Shown here in pieces: positions 7,100-15,918 of a stretch of 64,000 nucleotides of DNA. How positions within the stretch are numbered: the stretch's first letter is position 1; every line of letters starts with the position of its first letter. The stretch lies in the NCBI RefSeq assembly GCF_030813005.1, contig NZ_JAUSTU010000007.1:62001-126000 (forward strand). Reading direction: 5' to 3'. The position numbers and the translations under genes were made by a program. The DNA comes from Robertmurraya andreesenii (GTDB taxonomy: Bacteria; Bacillota; Bacilli; Bacillales; Cytobacillaceae). The notes beneath the pieces are model-generated. The model searched no databases. It was given only the letters and a program-made list of their open reading frames with translations, and had not been told where the DNA came from.

Positions 7100-9217
7100 A
7101 TGCTACAACAAGCTAGAGAGCTATTACGAGCCCATTTTGGCTATTCTTCTTTCAGAAAGGGGCAGGAAGAAGCCATTCTTTCTGTTTTAGAAGGAAAAAA
7201 TACGGTTTGTATCATGCCGACGGGCGGTGGGAAATCGATTTGTTACCAAATTCCTGCACTGGTTCTGTCGGGAACAACTCTTGTCATTTCGCCGCTCATT
7301 TCACTAATGAAGGACCAAGTGGATTCGCTCCTCCAGGTTGGAATTGAAGCAACTTTCATTAATAGCTCCTTGAGCATACAAGAGGCTAATGAGCGGTTGA
7401 ACGAAGCCATGCATGGGAGGTACAAGCTTTTGTATATCGCCCCGGAACGACTTGAATCCCAGGAGTTTGTCGAAACCATTAAACAGCTCAATATCCCACT
7501 CATTGCTATCGATGAAGCCCATTGTATCTCCCAGTGGGGCCATGATTTCCGTCCGAGCTATCTACAAATTCAAAAAATGGCCGATAAGCTTTCGAGACCG
7601 CCAATCGTCATGGCTTTAACTGCCACTGCCACACCAAAGGTGCGCGAGGATATTTGCCGTTCCTTGCATATTCCCGAAGAGAATAAGGTGATCACAGGCT
7701 TTGAAAGGGAGAATCTATCCTTCCAGGTTATCAAGGGTCAGGATCGGGATGCTTTTTTACGAAGCTTTGTGAAAAAGAATGAACAGGAAGGCGGTATTGT
7801 CTATGCGGCAACCCGAAAGACGGTCGATCAGCTTTTTGAAAGGCTACAAAAAGAAGGCGTTTCCGTTGGCCGCTACCATGCAGGAATGAGCGATAACGAT
7901 CGCAAGCACGAGCAGGAAAAATTCCTTCGAGATGAAACGACGGTAATGGTGGCCACATCCGCCTTCGGAATGGGGATCGATAAATCAAATATCCGCTATT
8001 GTATCCATTATCAGCTTCCTAAGAATATGGAGAGCTATTATCAAGAGGCAGGCCGTGCGGGCCGCGATGGGTTGCCAAGTGAATGCATTCTGCTATATTC
8101 TTCACAGGATGTGCAGGTGCAACGTTATCTAATTGACCAGTCTGCCGATCGTTCAAGGATTTCACAGGAACTGGACAAGCTGCAATCAATGGTGGATTAC
8201 TGCCATACAGAAAGCTGTTTGCAAAGCTTTATCCTTGAATATTTTGGAGAAACCAACCATACCTCCTGCGGCCGTTGCGGGAATTGTACGGATGCTCGTT
8301 CCAGTGTGGATGTTACGAAAGAGGCACAAATGGTTTTATCCTGCATTATCCGGATGGGGCAGCGTTTTGGAAAAACCGCAGTCGCAAAGGTTTTGACCGG
8401 CTCCAAGGATCGAAAAATCATCGAATTTGGCTTTGATCAGCTGCCTACCTACGCCATTCTCAAAGAAAAGAGTGCAAAGGAGGTCAGTGAGTTCATCGAA
8501 TTCCTCATTTCCCAGGATTTAATTGGGGTTGAGCAAGGAGCCTATCCGACGATTTTTGTTGCTCCTTCAGGAAAAGAGGTTCTGCTTGGAAAAAAGCTCG
8601 TCTTTCGAAAGGAAATCATTGAGGTCAAAGAGGTTTCGAATCGTGACCCGCTCTTTGAAGAGCTTCGAGCGGTACGAAAGACCATCGCAGAACAAGAGCA
8701 GGTACCACCTTTTGTGATTTTTTCTGATGCGACCTTAAAGGATATGTGTATCAAGCTTCCAATGACGAGCGAGGAATTTCTGAACGTGAATGGAGTAGGG
8801 GAGCTGAAGCTCGAGAAATACGGAGCTGTTTTTCTTAGTGTGATTGAGAACTTTTGCAAGGCCAACCCGGAACGATTAAGCGGCAAACCAGTAATGAAGA
8901 CTTCAACTCAAAAATCAAAAAAACTCGAGAAAAATTCTCATCTGATCACGTTCGAGCTTTTTAAAGAAGGCTTGACGGTTCCCGAAATAGCCAAAAAAAG
9001 AGAGATGGCCATAAGCACCATTGAAAATCATATTATGCAATGTATGGCACAAGGGCTCGACATTGACATAGAAGAAATTATTCCGAGTTCATATATGCCC
9101 ATGATCCAGAAAGCGGTCGAAGAGGTGGGCCGGGAAAAGCTCAAGCCGATTAAGGAGCAGCTCCCGAATGAAATTACGTATCTTATGATAAAAGCATACT
9201 TACGCTCAACGTCCTAG
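7100..9217 (+). CDS. recQ: RecQ-family ATP-dependent DNA helicase
   Basis: A 705-residue 3'-5' DNA helicase. It shows the Walker A MPTGGGKS, a DEAH box near residue 138, the SF2 motif VI region YQEAGRAGRDG, an RQC zinc-binding cluster with cysteines in CGRCGNC, an HRDC-like segment near residues 530-600, and a C-terminal extension with a helix-turn-helix-like ELFKEGLTVPEIA. It would act in replication-fork repair and recombination. I chose ATG 7100 behind GAGGTG rather than the GTG at 7091. It is longer than B. subtilis RecQ (about 590 residues) because of the C-terminal module. The GACCGATAT repeats form its immediate upstream region. Confidence 0.9.
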   Translation: MLQQARELLRAHFGYSSFRKGQEEAILSVLEGKNTVCIMPTGGGKSICYQIPALVLSGTTLVISPLISLMKDQVDSLLQVGIEATFINSSLSIQEANERLNEAMHGRYKLLYIAPERLESQEFVETIKQLNIPLIAIDEAHCISQWGHDFRPSYLQIQKMADKLSRPPIVMALTATATPKVREDICRSLHIPEENKVITGFERENLSFQVIKGQDRDAFLRSFVKKNEQEGGIVYAATRKTVDQLFERLQKEGVSVGRYHAGMSDNDRKHEQEKFLRDETTVMVATSAFGMGIDKSNIRYCIHYQLPKNMESYYQEAGRAGRDGLPSECILLYSSQDVQVQRYLIDQSADRSRISQELDKLQSMVDYCHTESCLQSFILEYFGETNHTSCGRCGNCTDARSSVDVTKEAQMVLSCIIRMGQRFGKTAVAKVLTGSKDRKIIEFGFDQLPTYAILKEKSAKEVSEFIEFLISQDLIGVEQGAYPTIFVAPSGKEVLLGKKLVFRKEIIEVKEVSNRDPLFEELRAVRKTIAEQEQVPPFVIFSDATLKDMCIKLPMTSEEFLNVNGVGELKLEKYGAVFLSVIENFCKANPERLSGKPVMKTSTQKSKKLEKNSHLITFELFKEGLTVPEIAKKREMAISTIENHIMQCMAQGLDIDIEEIIPSSYMPMIQKAVEEVGREKLKPIKEQLPNEITYLMIKAYLRSTS

Positions 9218-9244
9218 GATGTTGGGCATTTGTTTAATCCAAAC

Positions 9245-9272
9245 AGGATCCCCCTATTAAAAGGGGGTTCCT
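9245..9272. terminator. Bidirectional terminator after recQ
   Basis: AGGATCCCCC and GGGGGTTCCT flank a short A/T loop between convergent genes. The stop codon of the minus-strand HAD gene (9257-9259) lies in the loop region. Confidence 0.6.
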
Positions 9273-10096
9273 ACTTTACGCAGCAAAGGCATCGCTTCTC
9301 CCATTCTTCGGACAACCAGGTCGGCAGTTAAGCCCAAATCGTACGGATCGATAAATATGGTTGCACAGCCAAGCCCTTGAACAGGGTGGATTTCATTAAT
9401 CCAGTTGTCACCGACACTCAAAATTTCATGATACTCCACGCCAAATTGCTCCTTAAAGGTTGCGAATCGTTCCTCGGTCCTATTGGGCTTTTGACCATTA
9501 AATATTTTCAGGTCAAACATTTGATCTAAACCAAGCTTGGACAAAATAGCCTCACTGTCTGGTTCAGGGCTGTTCGTTAAGAGAGCGAGCTTTACTCGTC
9601 CATGAATGTCCTCGAGAGTCTCCTTAAATCCATTAATCGGTTCCATCTCAAACTCAGGTCCCATCATGAATTCCCGTGTCTCGAGAAAGGCATCATAGCT
9701 GCTCCTGCTATCAAGTCCGTAGTGAGCAGCAACCGAAATGGATGTCCACCAAGGATCGCCAACACTTAACATGGTCGTGAAATTCAGTTCAATCGGTACA
9801 GGATAGAGCTCGTGAATTTCCTCCTCGGATAATCTGTTTCCGTTCCAATCATAGGCTTCTTTCACTCGGTTATCGAACTGGACGAGTATTAAATCCTTGA
9901 AACAATCAAATACTCGTCCGATTTTCAATGGGTGCTTGCCATGCTTGATTGCGATGTAATCCTGGTCGAAAAGTGGTTGCTTCTCCTTAGGGAGCCGCTC
10001 CCTCAACCGTGCTGCCTGATAATCAAAATGGTGCATATCTTCATATAATGTTCCGTCCAAATCAAATACAATCACTTTAATGTTTGAGAAATCCAT
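9257..10096 (-). CDS. HAD-superfamily hydrolase
   Basis: A 279-residue HAD protein with motif I VFDLDGTLYED near the N-terminus, motif II LLTNSPEP near residue 172, and a motif IV SVGDNWINE near 235. A large cap lies between motifs I and II. It is unrelated at sequence level to the other HAD gene in this window beyond the shared fold. The ATG at 10096 follows GAGGTGAGGAG. It is transcribed alone, converging on recQ. Substrate is unknown; the family includes nucleotidases and sugar phosphatases. Confidence 0.82.
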   Translation of the reverse strand: MDFSNIKVIVFDLDGTLYEDMHHFDYQAARLRERLPKEKQPLFDQDYIAIKHGKHPLKIGRVFDCFKDLILVQFDNRVKEAYDWNGNRLSEEEIHELYPVPIELNFTTMLSVGDPWWTSISVAAHYGLDSRSSYDAFLETREFMMGPEFEMEPINGFKETLEDIHGRVKLALLTNSPEPDSEAILSKLGLDQMFDLKIFNGQKPNRTEERFATFKEQFGVEYHEILSVGDNWINEIHPVQGLGCATIFIDPYDLGLTADLVVRRMGEAMPLLRKVGTPF

Positions 10097-10224
10097 CTCT
10101 CCTCACCTCTTTCCTAGTCTACCGAATTTCACCCTCGAGCTACAAATTTTAGGATTAGAAATTGTATTAACCCTCCAATGATATTATGATAGTACATATT
10201 TGAGTAAATTTGAGGGGAGAAAAA

Positions 10225-10986
10225 ATGACTATTCAGCAGAAAAATACATATGACATCATGGAAGTTTGCGTGCTTGCTGGAAAGATCATGCTCCAAAGTG
10301 GGGCAGAAACCTATCGGGTGGAGGATACGATGATGCGAATCGCCTCTGCATATGGTGCGAAGGAATCGCATAGCTATGTGACTCCGACAGGAATTATTTT
10401 TTCAATCGAAAGTGATCAGCCAACAAAAACAAAGCTTTTCCGAATTACAGAGCGAACGACAGATTTGCAAAAGGTTACTTATGTGAATAGTATTTCTAGA
10501 AGAATCAGCAAAGGCGAGCTCACACTTGATGAGGCCTATTACGCCTTAAAAGAAATTGAGGAATCAAAGGCGGGTTATCCAACTGTGATCCAGGTGCTCG
10601 CTGCAGCAGCGGCCAGTGGCTGCTTCTTAATTATGTTCAAGGGGACCTGGTTTGATTTCCCAGCAGCCCTTGTTGCAGGGGGGACAGGATTGTTGGGCTT
10701 TATTTATGCACAGCGTCTCGTTCCGATTAAATTTTTCTCAGAGTTTGTTGCTTCCTTAATCATTGCGATAATTGCCGTCCTAGCTGTCGAGTTTGGCTGG
10801 GGGGTTCAGGTAGATAAAATAATCATCGGTTCCGTAATGCCGTTAGTTCCCGGCCTTGTGCTTACCAATGCTATAAGAGATTTGATGGCAGGACATTTAG
10901 TTTCCGGTCTTTCTAAAGGGGCGGAAGCGTTGTTAACGGCTTTTGCCATTGGTTCTGGGGTCGCCATTGTCTTAACTTTTATGTAG
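10225..10986 (+). CDS. Threonine/serine exporter family protein, ThrE N-terminal half (YjjP-like)
   Basis: This 253-residue protein has an N-terminal soluble domain (SGAETYRVEDTMMRI, typical of the DUF1212/ThrE family) and about five membrane helices from residue 115 on. In actinobacteria ThrE is one polypeptide; here the second half is the next gene, so the two probably form one transporter for small neutral amino acids or other carboxylates. ATG 10225 follows GAGGGGAG; the longer in-frame TTG reading would translate the ribosome-binding site. The next gene starts 15 bases after the stop. Confidence 0.82.
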   Translation: MTIQQKNTYDIMEVCVLAGKIMLQSGAETYRVEDTMMRIASAYGAKESHSYVTPTGIIFSIESDQPTKTKLFRITERTTDLQKVTYVNSISRRISKGELTLDEAYYALKEIEESKAGYPTVIQVLAAAAASGCFLIMFKGTWFDFPAALVAGGTGLLGFIYAQRLVPIKFFSEFVASLIIAIIAVLAVEFGWGVQVDKIIIGSVMPLVPGLVLTNAIRDLMAGHLVSGLSKGAEALLTAFAIGSGVAIVLTFM

Positions 10987-11001
10987 GGGAGATATTCCAT
11001 A

Positions 11002-11457
11002 ATGATTGAACAACTGATCACAAGTTTTATTGCAACAGCGGCATTCGTCATTATTTTTAACGCACAAAAGAGCTCTTTAATAAAATGTGGGATTGTCGGG
11101 ATGTCCGGTTGGTTTATCTATGTGATGATGACGACATTTGGCTATGATGTGGTTCCAGCATCCCTTATTGCTTCGTTTGTGGTCGGCATCATTTGTCATA
11201 TTTTTGCAAGAGTATACAAAACACCGATTATTATTTTTAATGTTGCTGGCATCATCCCACTTGTCCCTGGAGGCTTGGCCTATGATGCAATGAGGAACTT
11301 TGTCGAAAATGACTATAGCTTCGCGCTCAGCCTAGCGGCAAAAGCAGGCTTAATCTCAGGAGCGATTGCACTTGGACTCGTCTTCTCAGAGGTCATTAAC
11401 CAACTGGTGCGAAAGGCAAAGCAGCCGCCGAAAATCTATTCCAAATCAAGACTATAA
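11002..11457 (+). CDS. Threonine/serine exporter family protein, C-terminal half (YjjB-like)
   Basis: A 151-residue membrane protein with four to five hydrophobic segments and the family stretch FNVAGIIPLVPGGLAYDAM, matching the second half of ThrE (ThrE_2/DUF3815). It closes the two-gene operon with the YjjP-like partner and ends at a terminator hairpin. ATG 11002 follows GGGGAGATATTCC. Substrate is inferred only from the family. Confidence 0.82.
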   Translation: MIEQLITSFIATAAFVIIFNAQKSSLIKCGIVGMSGWFIYVMMTTFGYDVVPASLIASFVVGIICHIFARVYKTPIIIFNVAGIIPLVPGGLAYDAMRNFVENDYSFALSLAAKAGLISGAIALGLVFSEVINQLVRKAKQPPKIYSKSRL

Positions 11458-11490
11458 GGACTTGCTCTTTCAAAGGGTGAGTCCTTCTTT
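11457..11490 (+). terminator. Terminator after the ThrE-like operon
   Basis: AAGGACT (11457-11463) pairs with AGTCCTT (11480-11486), with additional wobble pairs inside, followed by CTTT. The T-tract is short, so efficiency is uncertain. Confidence 0.5.
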
Positions 11491-11654
11491 ATGTTGGCAA
11501 GCCGGCGAGAGTGAAATGAAGGAATTGCCATCCGATTATTTACGGTCTCCCAATTTTCGTAATTATTGTGACATTTTTACTAGATAGGAGGATTGTTGAA
11601 ATAACAAGGATTATAATATGGTTAAGTATTTATTCTATCAAATGGGTGATAGCA

Positions 11655-13067
11655 ATGATAAAGCACGTATATGCTGTGGTTCTATTATTATTTATTTTTG
11701 TCACAGGCTGCGAAAAGGATGAACCAGTTAAAAAGGTGGAGAAGGAGTCACAAAATCTCACGACGTTAAAGGTCATTGCTGATTCTGAAGAAGCGCTGGC
11801 TGCCTTCAGAATGGAGGAGGACAATATTCAGAAAAAGTTTGGCATTCAACTAGAATACTATTTTCCGAACCGGATGAATGATAATGTCGAGGATTTCCTT
11901 TTTGCGAGCAAGGAGACATACGATCTGTATATTCTTTTTCCAGGAAAAATCCCTCAATATGTAGAAAGGGATATGCTTCTCCCGTTAGATCCATATATTC
12001 AAAGTGATCCATCCTATGAAGAGATTATTCCGATTTATCGAAACATGTATATGCATTACAATGACCATGATTACGGCGTTGTCTATGATGGAGATGCCCA
12101 TTTCTTATTCTATCGAACAGATATATTTGAAAAATACAGCAAGGAATATGAAGAGCAATTCGGAACTCCTTTACTTCCACCTAAAACGTGGGAAGAGTAC
12201 GACAAAATTGCAAAATTCCTGACGAGGGATGAGGATGGAGATGGAAAGATAGATATTTATGGAACAGCCACATTTACCGGAGATGCTAAAAGGTATATTT
12301 GGTTTGCGGAAAGATATCTGTCCATGGGTGGCAAGTATTTTGATGAAAATATGAATCCTCAGATTCAATCCAAGCTAGGCGTGGAATCCCTTCAAAGCTG
12401 GATTGATCTGCGGAATAGCGGAGCTACCCCACCTAATGCCATGTATGATTGGATTGATTTAAATAATGTGTTCCTGCAGGGGAAAGTAGCTATGGTCGTT
12501 CAGTGGGGTGATACATCACGGTTTTCCTTTGATGAAGGAAAATGGGATTCCCAAATTGCTAACAAGGTAGATTGGACGGTTGTACCTGGGGACGATCCGA
12601 ATTCGCCTAGAGGGGGTGTTTGGATCGGAAGAGTATTAGGTATTTCAAGCGAGACGGCAAAACAGGAAGAGGCTTGGAAGGTCATTCAATATTTGACCTC
12701 AAAGGACGTTAGCTCGAAATTGGTCACCTCCTTACAAACCATCAATGATCCCTATCGAGAAAGCCACCTGTCCTTAAAAGGGAAGGGGGCATTTCCAAAC
12801 GAAGAGGTTCAGGAAAAATTTCTATCGGTTCTAGAAGAGAGTCTAGCTCATACGAATGCAGATTTAATGCTTCCAGGCGGTTGGGAGTATATGCAAGCCT
12901 TGGATGAAAAGATTGGCCTCGCTCTGATTGGTCAATTGACCGCCCAAGAAGCACTCGATCAAACAGCAATAGAATGGAATCGAATCACGGAAAGCTATGG
13001 ACGGGAACAACAAAAAATCTATTATCAAAAATGGCTAGCCAAGCTTGAGGAGGTTAGCAACCGATGA
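11655..13067 (+). CDS. Extracellular solute-binding lipoprotein (family 1, sugar type)
   Basis: A 470-residue lipoprotein: a signal peptide with lipobox FVTGC (lipid-anchored Cys19), then a family 1 solute-binding fold with ITSEETAKQEEAWKVIQYL-like C-terminal features of maltose/multiple-sugar binders and a DEDGDGKID segment resembling a calcium loop. I chose ATG 11655 because it places the hydrophobic signal right at the N-terminus behind GGGTGAT; an upstream extension is unlikely. No permease or ATPase genes are adjacent. Instead the stop overlaps the start of a GGDEF-EAL gene, so it may present a ligand to that sensor rather than to a transporter. Confidence 0.85.
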   Translation: MIKHVYAVVLLLFIFVTGCEKDEPVKKVEKESQNLTTLKVIADSEEALAAFRMEEDNIQKKFGIQLEYYFPNRMNDNVEDFLFASKETYDLYILFPGKIPQYVERDMLLPLDPYIQSDPSYEEIIPIYRNMYMHYNDHDYGVVYDGDAHFLFYRTDIFEKYSKEYEEQFGTPLLPPKTWEEYDKIAKFLTRDEDGDGKIDIYGTATFTGDAKRYIWFAERYLSMGGKYFDENMNPQIQSKLGVESLQSWIDLRNSGATPPNAMYDWIDLNNVFLQGKVAMVVQWGDTSRFSFDEGKWDSQIANKVDWTVVPGDDPNSPRGGVWIGRVLGISSETAKQEEAWKVIQYLTSKDVSSKLVTSLQTINDPYRESHLSLKGKGAFPNEEVQEKFLSVLEESLAHTNADLMLPGGWEYMQALDEKIGLALIGQLTAQEALDQTAIEWNRITESYGREQQKIYYQKWLAKLEEVSNR

Positions 13068-15577
13068 AATGGTTTAATAGCATCGCCTTTCGCTTCTGGC
13101 TAACGATGAATATCCTAATTTTGACCGCAGTATTGTGTATAAGCTCCTTTTATTTATGGAAGGAGAGCAGTCAATTAGAGGAGTCTTTAAAGAATGAAGC
13201 CATTTCTATGGCGAATACACTTGGTTCAGCTATCGGGCTGTCTATGTTAAAGGAGAATTACGCAGAAATAAGTCCCCTTGCCTACTCTCTGATCGATCAA
13301 CCCGATGTAAAATATGTGAAGATTCGTAATGTGGAAGGACGTGTCATCAATCAAAAGGGAGAAACTCTCGATGATCCGAAGAAAGTAATGGTCACAACGG
13401 TACCAATCTTCTATTTCCAGAAAGAAGTAGGGGAGATTGAAATCGCTGTTAACACGATTAAGGTGGAAGAACAAAAGGAGCATGTTCTTCGTACAACGGT
13501 GATCACCTCTATCATTATTTCTGTTATCTCTCTATTACTCTCTTTTTGGATAAGCGGGAAGTTGACCCTGCCTTTAAAAAAAGTCGTAGAGGCCACAAAA
13601 CAGGTAACGAAAGGGAACCGAAATGTTACAGTACCTGAAGAGCAATTAACGGAGATTAATGAGCTTGTCACTTCTTTTAATCATATGTCAAGAACCATTG
13701 AGAATTTTGAGGATCAGCTTGTCAACGAAATAAATATTGCGACTAAAAGTCTATCAGATAAAGTTAGCATTTTAGAAGCTTTGAGTAATATCGCTCGGTC
13801 GGTAATGGAAAACAACCCGAGCAAAAAAGAAGTCATTCGCGTCTCCTTGAAGGAAATTCTACAATACATCCCAGCAGATAAAATATCCATTGCCCTTTGG
13901 GAAGAAGATAATGAAGAGGAAATTCTAATCGTCTCCTTGGTCAATCAGCAATTTTTAAAGGAGGAAATCATTCCTCTTGCTGATACCCCGATCCATTTGA
14001 TGATAGAAAATAGGCAGCTTATGATAAGAAACCACACGACCGAGGAGGGGATTTACCCGCAAGAACAGGTTCTTTTGAAGGAAGGAATTGCCACAACGAT
14101 GATGGCTCCTCTCATTACCAAGGATAAAGTACTTGGGTCCTTGAATTTGGGAAGTGTGAGCCCGAATTTTTTTGACCGGATACATGAGGAAGAAATCATG
14201 ATGTTTGCCCATCAAATTGCCATGGCACTGGACCGAGCATCCCTCTACATGTCACTGCGAAGAGCAGCCTATTATGACCATTTAACAGGGTTAGCAAATA
14301 GCCGGTTGCTCAGAGAACGGATTGATGAGGTAATACGCCATAGTGAGGAAGATCCTAACAAGAAATTTGCCATTCTTTTTCTCGATCTAGACCGATTCAA
14401 AAATATTAATGATACGTTGGGGCACGAGGTCGGAGATATGGTGCTAAAGGCTACTAGTCAGCTCCTTATTGGAAACTTGAGCTATAAATATCTGATTTCA
14501 AGATTGGGTGGGGATGAATTTATCATCCTTATTCCAGATATTAGCTATGAAGGGGAAGCAATAGACTGTGCCAAAACGATTCTGTCTCTATTTAATCGAC
14601 CTCTTCGTGTTAAGGATTACGAGCTACATATCACAGGAAGTATCGGAATCTCGATGTACCCAGCAGATGGCAAGGATGCTGATACGCTTATAAAACGGGC
14701 TGATACAGCGATGTATCGGGTTAAGGATCAAGGAAAGAATAACTTTGCGATCTATGCACCTTTGACCTCTGATCCTTCATATGAAAAGTTGGCTCTGGAG
14801 AACGACTTAAGGAAGGCGCTTCAGAAAGGGGAATTTATTGTCCATTATCAGCCAAAGATTAATATCGTCGAAGGGACCCTATCAGGATTTGAAGCATTAG
14901 TAAGATGGAAGAATTCAACGAGAGGGTTGGTTTCCCCAGGAACCTTTATTCCAGTTGCAGAGGAGACAGGTTTGATTGTGCCTATTGGCGCCTTTGTTAT
15001 GAAGGAGGCAGCTAGGCAGATGGTTGCTTGGCGTCAAGCAGGGCTACCAGAGGTTCCGATTGCCGTGAATCTATCGACAAGACAATTCCTGCAGTCCAAT
15101 TTGGTTCAGTCTGTGGAGTCGATCTTGAAGGAAACTGGACTACCCCCACATTTGTTGGAGCTAGAAATTACAGAAAGCATGACGATTGATCTGGAGAGAA
15201 GTATTGAAATACTAGCTAAACTAAAAAAACTCGGTGTAAAAATTAGCATTGATGATTTTGGGACAGGCTATAGCTCACTGCATTATCTTCAACAGCTGCC
15301 AATCGACCGTCTGAAAATTGATCAATCATTTGTTCAAAATATAACGGTGAATGAGAATCATGCCATTCTCGTTGCCACGATTATTAATATGGCAAAGAAT
15401 CTTCAATTATCTGTTACAGCTGAAGGGGTAGAAACGGAAAAACAGGCAACCTACCTTCAAAAGCAAAAATGTGAGGAGGTTCAAGGCTACTTTTTCAGCA
15501 GGCCTTTAAGTGCAGAAGAAATCGAGGGGAAATATAGAGAGCTTATCGAAGACGTGAAGAATTGGAAAATTGGATGA
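13064..15577 (+). CDS. Membrane GAF-GGDEF-EAL protein, cyclic-di-GMP turnover
   Basis: An 837-residue sensor enzyme. A TM segment (residues 8-30), an extracellular region of about 110 residues and a second TM (about 144-164) are followed by HAMP, GAF (about 235-390), GGDEF (about 405-565) and EAL (about 585-830). The active-site motif RLGGDEF is intact near residue 483. The EAL domain keeps FEALVRW, ELEITES, IDDFGTGYSS, KIDQSF and TAEGVE, so both diguanylate cyclase and phosphodiesterase activities are possible. No RxxD inhibitory site precedes GGDEF. The start overlaps the upstream lipoprotein gene by four bases, implying coupled synthesis and perhaps a shared signal. Confidence 0.9.
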   Translation: MKWFNSIAFRFWLTMNILILTAVLCISSFYLWKESSQLEESLKNEAISMANTLGSAIGLSMLKENYAEISPLAYSLIDQPDVKYVKIRNVEGRVINQKGETLDDPKKVMVTTVPIFYFQKEVGEIEIAVNTIKVEEQKEHVLRTTVITSIIISVISLLLSFWISGKLTLPLKKVVEATKQVTKGNRNVTVPEEQLTEINELVTSFNHMSRTIENFEDQLVNEINIATKSLSDKVSILEALSNIARSVMENNPSKKEVIRVSLKEILQYIPADKISIALWEEDNEEEILIVSLVNQQFLKEEIIPLADTPIHLMIENRQLMIRNHTTEEGIYPQEQVLLKEGIATTMMAPLITKDKVLGSLNLGSVSPNFFDRIHEEEIMMFAHQIAMALDRASLYMSLRRAAYYDHLTGLANSRLLRERIDEVIRHSEEDPNKKFAILFLDLDRFKNINDTLGHEVGDMVLKATSQLLIGNLSYKYLISRLGGDEFIILIPDISYEGEAIDCAKTILSLFNRPLRVKDYELHITGSIGISMYPADGKDADTLIKRADTAMYRVKDQGKNNFAIYAPLTSDPSYEKLALENDLRKALQKGEFIVHYQPKINIVEGTLSGFEALVRWKNSTRGLVSPGTFIPVAEETGLIVPIGAFVMKEAARQMVAWRQAGLPEVPIAVNLSTRQFLQSNLVQSVESILKETGLPPHLLELEITESMTIDLERSIEILAKLKKLGVKISIDDFGTGYSSLHYLQQLPIDRLKIDQSFVQNITVNENHAILVATIINMAKNLQLSVTAEGVETEKQATYLQKQKCEEVQGYFFSRPLSAEEIEGKYRELIEDVKNWKIG

Positions 15578-15616
15578 AAAAAAGACTTATTTCTGTATGG
15601 AAATGAGTCTTTTTTG
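15577..15616 (+). terminator. Terminator after the GGDEF-EAL gene
   Basis: AAAAAGACTTATTTC pairs, with one internal mismatch, with GAAATGAGTCTTTTTT around a short loop, ending in a run of T. It separates the signalling pair from the ger operon. Confidence 0.75.
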
Positions 15617-15690
15617 CGTATAGAACTATTTTTTACATAATCATGCAAAAACTGTGGAAAATATGGAATGAAAAGGTAGGATGATAGTTC

Positions 15691-15918
15691 ATGGTGACCA
15701 TAACATTTCTTGTTACTTTCGCGGGGATATTATTCCTCATTTCAGGCATTGATGTGTTTTTGTACAAACAGTCATTTTTCATCAGTATTTACAAGCTATT
15801 TGCTGAGGATCAGGGGACAAATGAAATTTATGTGGACTTCGCATTAGTAGTTGGGTTTATCTTGGCGTTGATTGTGGACTTCCGCATCCACAAAAATAAA
15901 AGGTCTAAAGAGTCATGA
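15691..15918 (+). CDS. Small two-helix membrane protein of the ger operon (candidate D subunit)
   Basis: A 75-residue protein with two hydrophobic segments (about residues 3-19 and 49-64) and a basic tail. Several Bacillus ger operons carry a small two-TM gene of this size, called the D subunit, that modulates receptor function; size, topology and position agree, but I cannot confirm homology by eye. Its stop overlaps the start of the GerAB-type gene by four bases (ATGAGC). ATG 15691 follows AAAAGGTAGGATG at a slightly long spacing. Confidence 0.65.
   Translation: MVTITFLVTFAGILFLISGIDVFLYKQSFFISIYKLFAEDQGTNEIYVDFALVVGFILALIVDFRIHKNKRSKES

Noticed and set aside
11568..11654. 29-residue extension of the solute-binding lipoprotein
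   Set aside because: It would bury the signal peptide and lipobox; the ATG at 11655 is directly in front of the hydrophobic segment with a usable ribosome-binding site.
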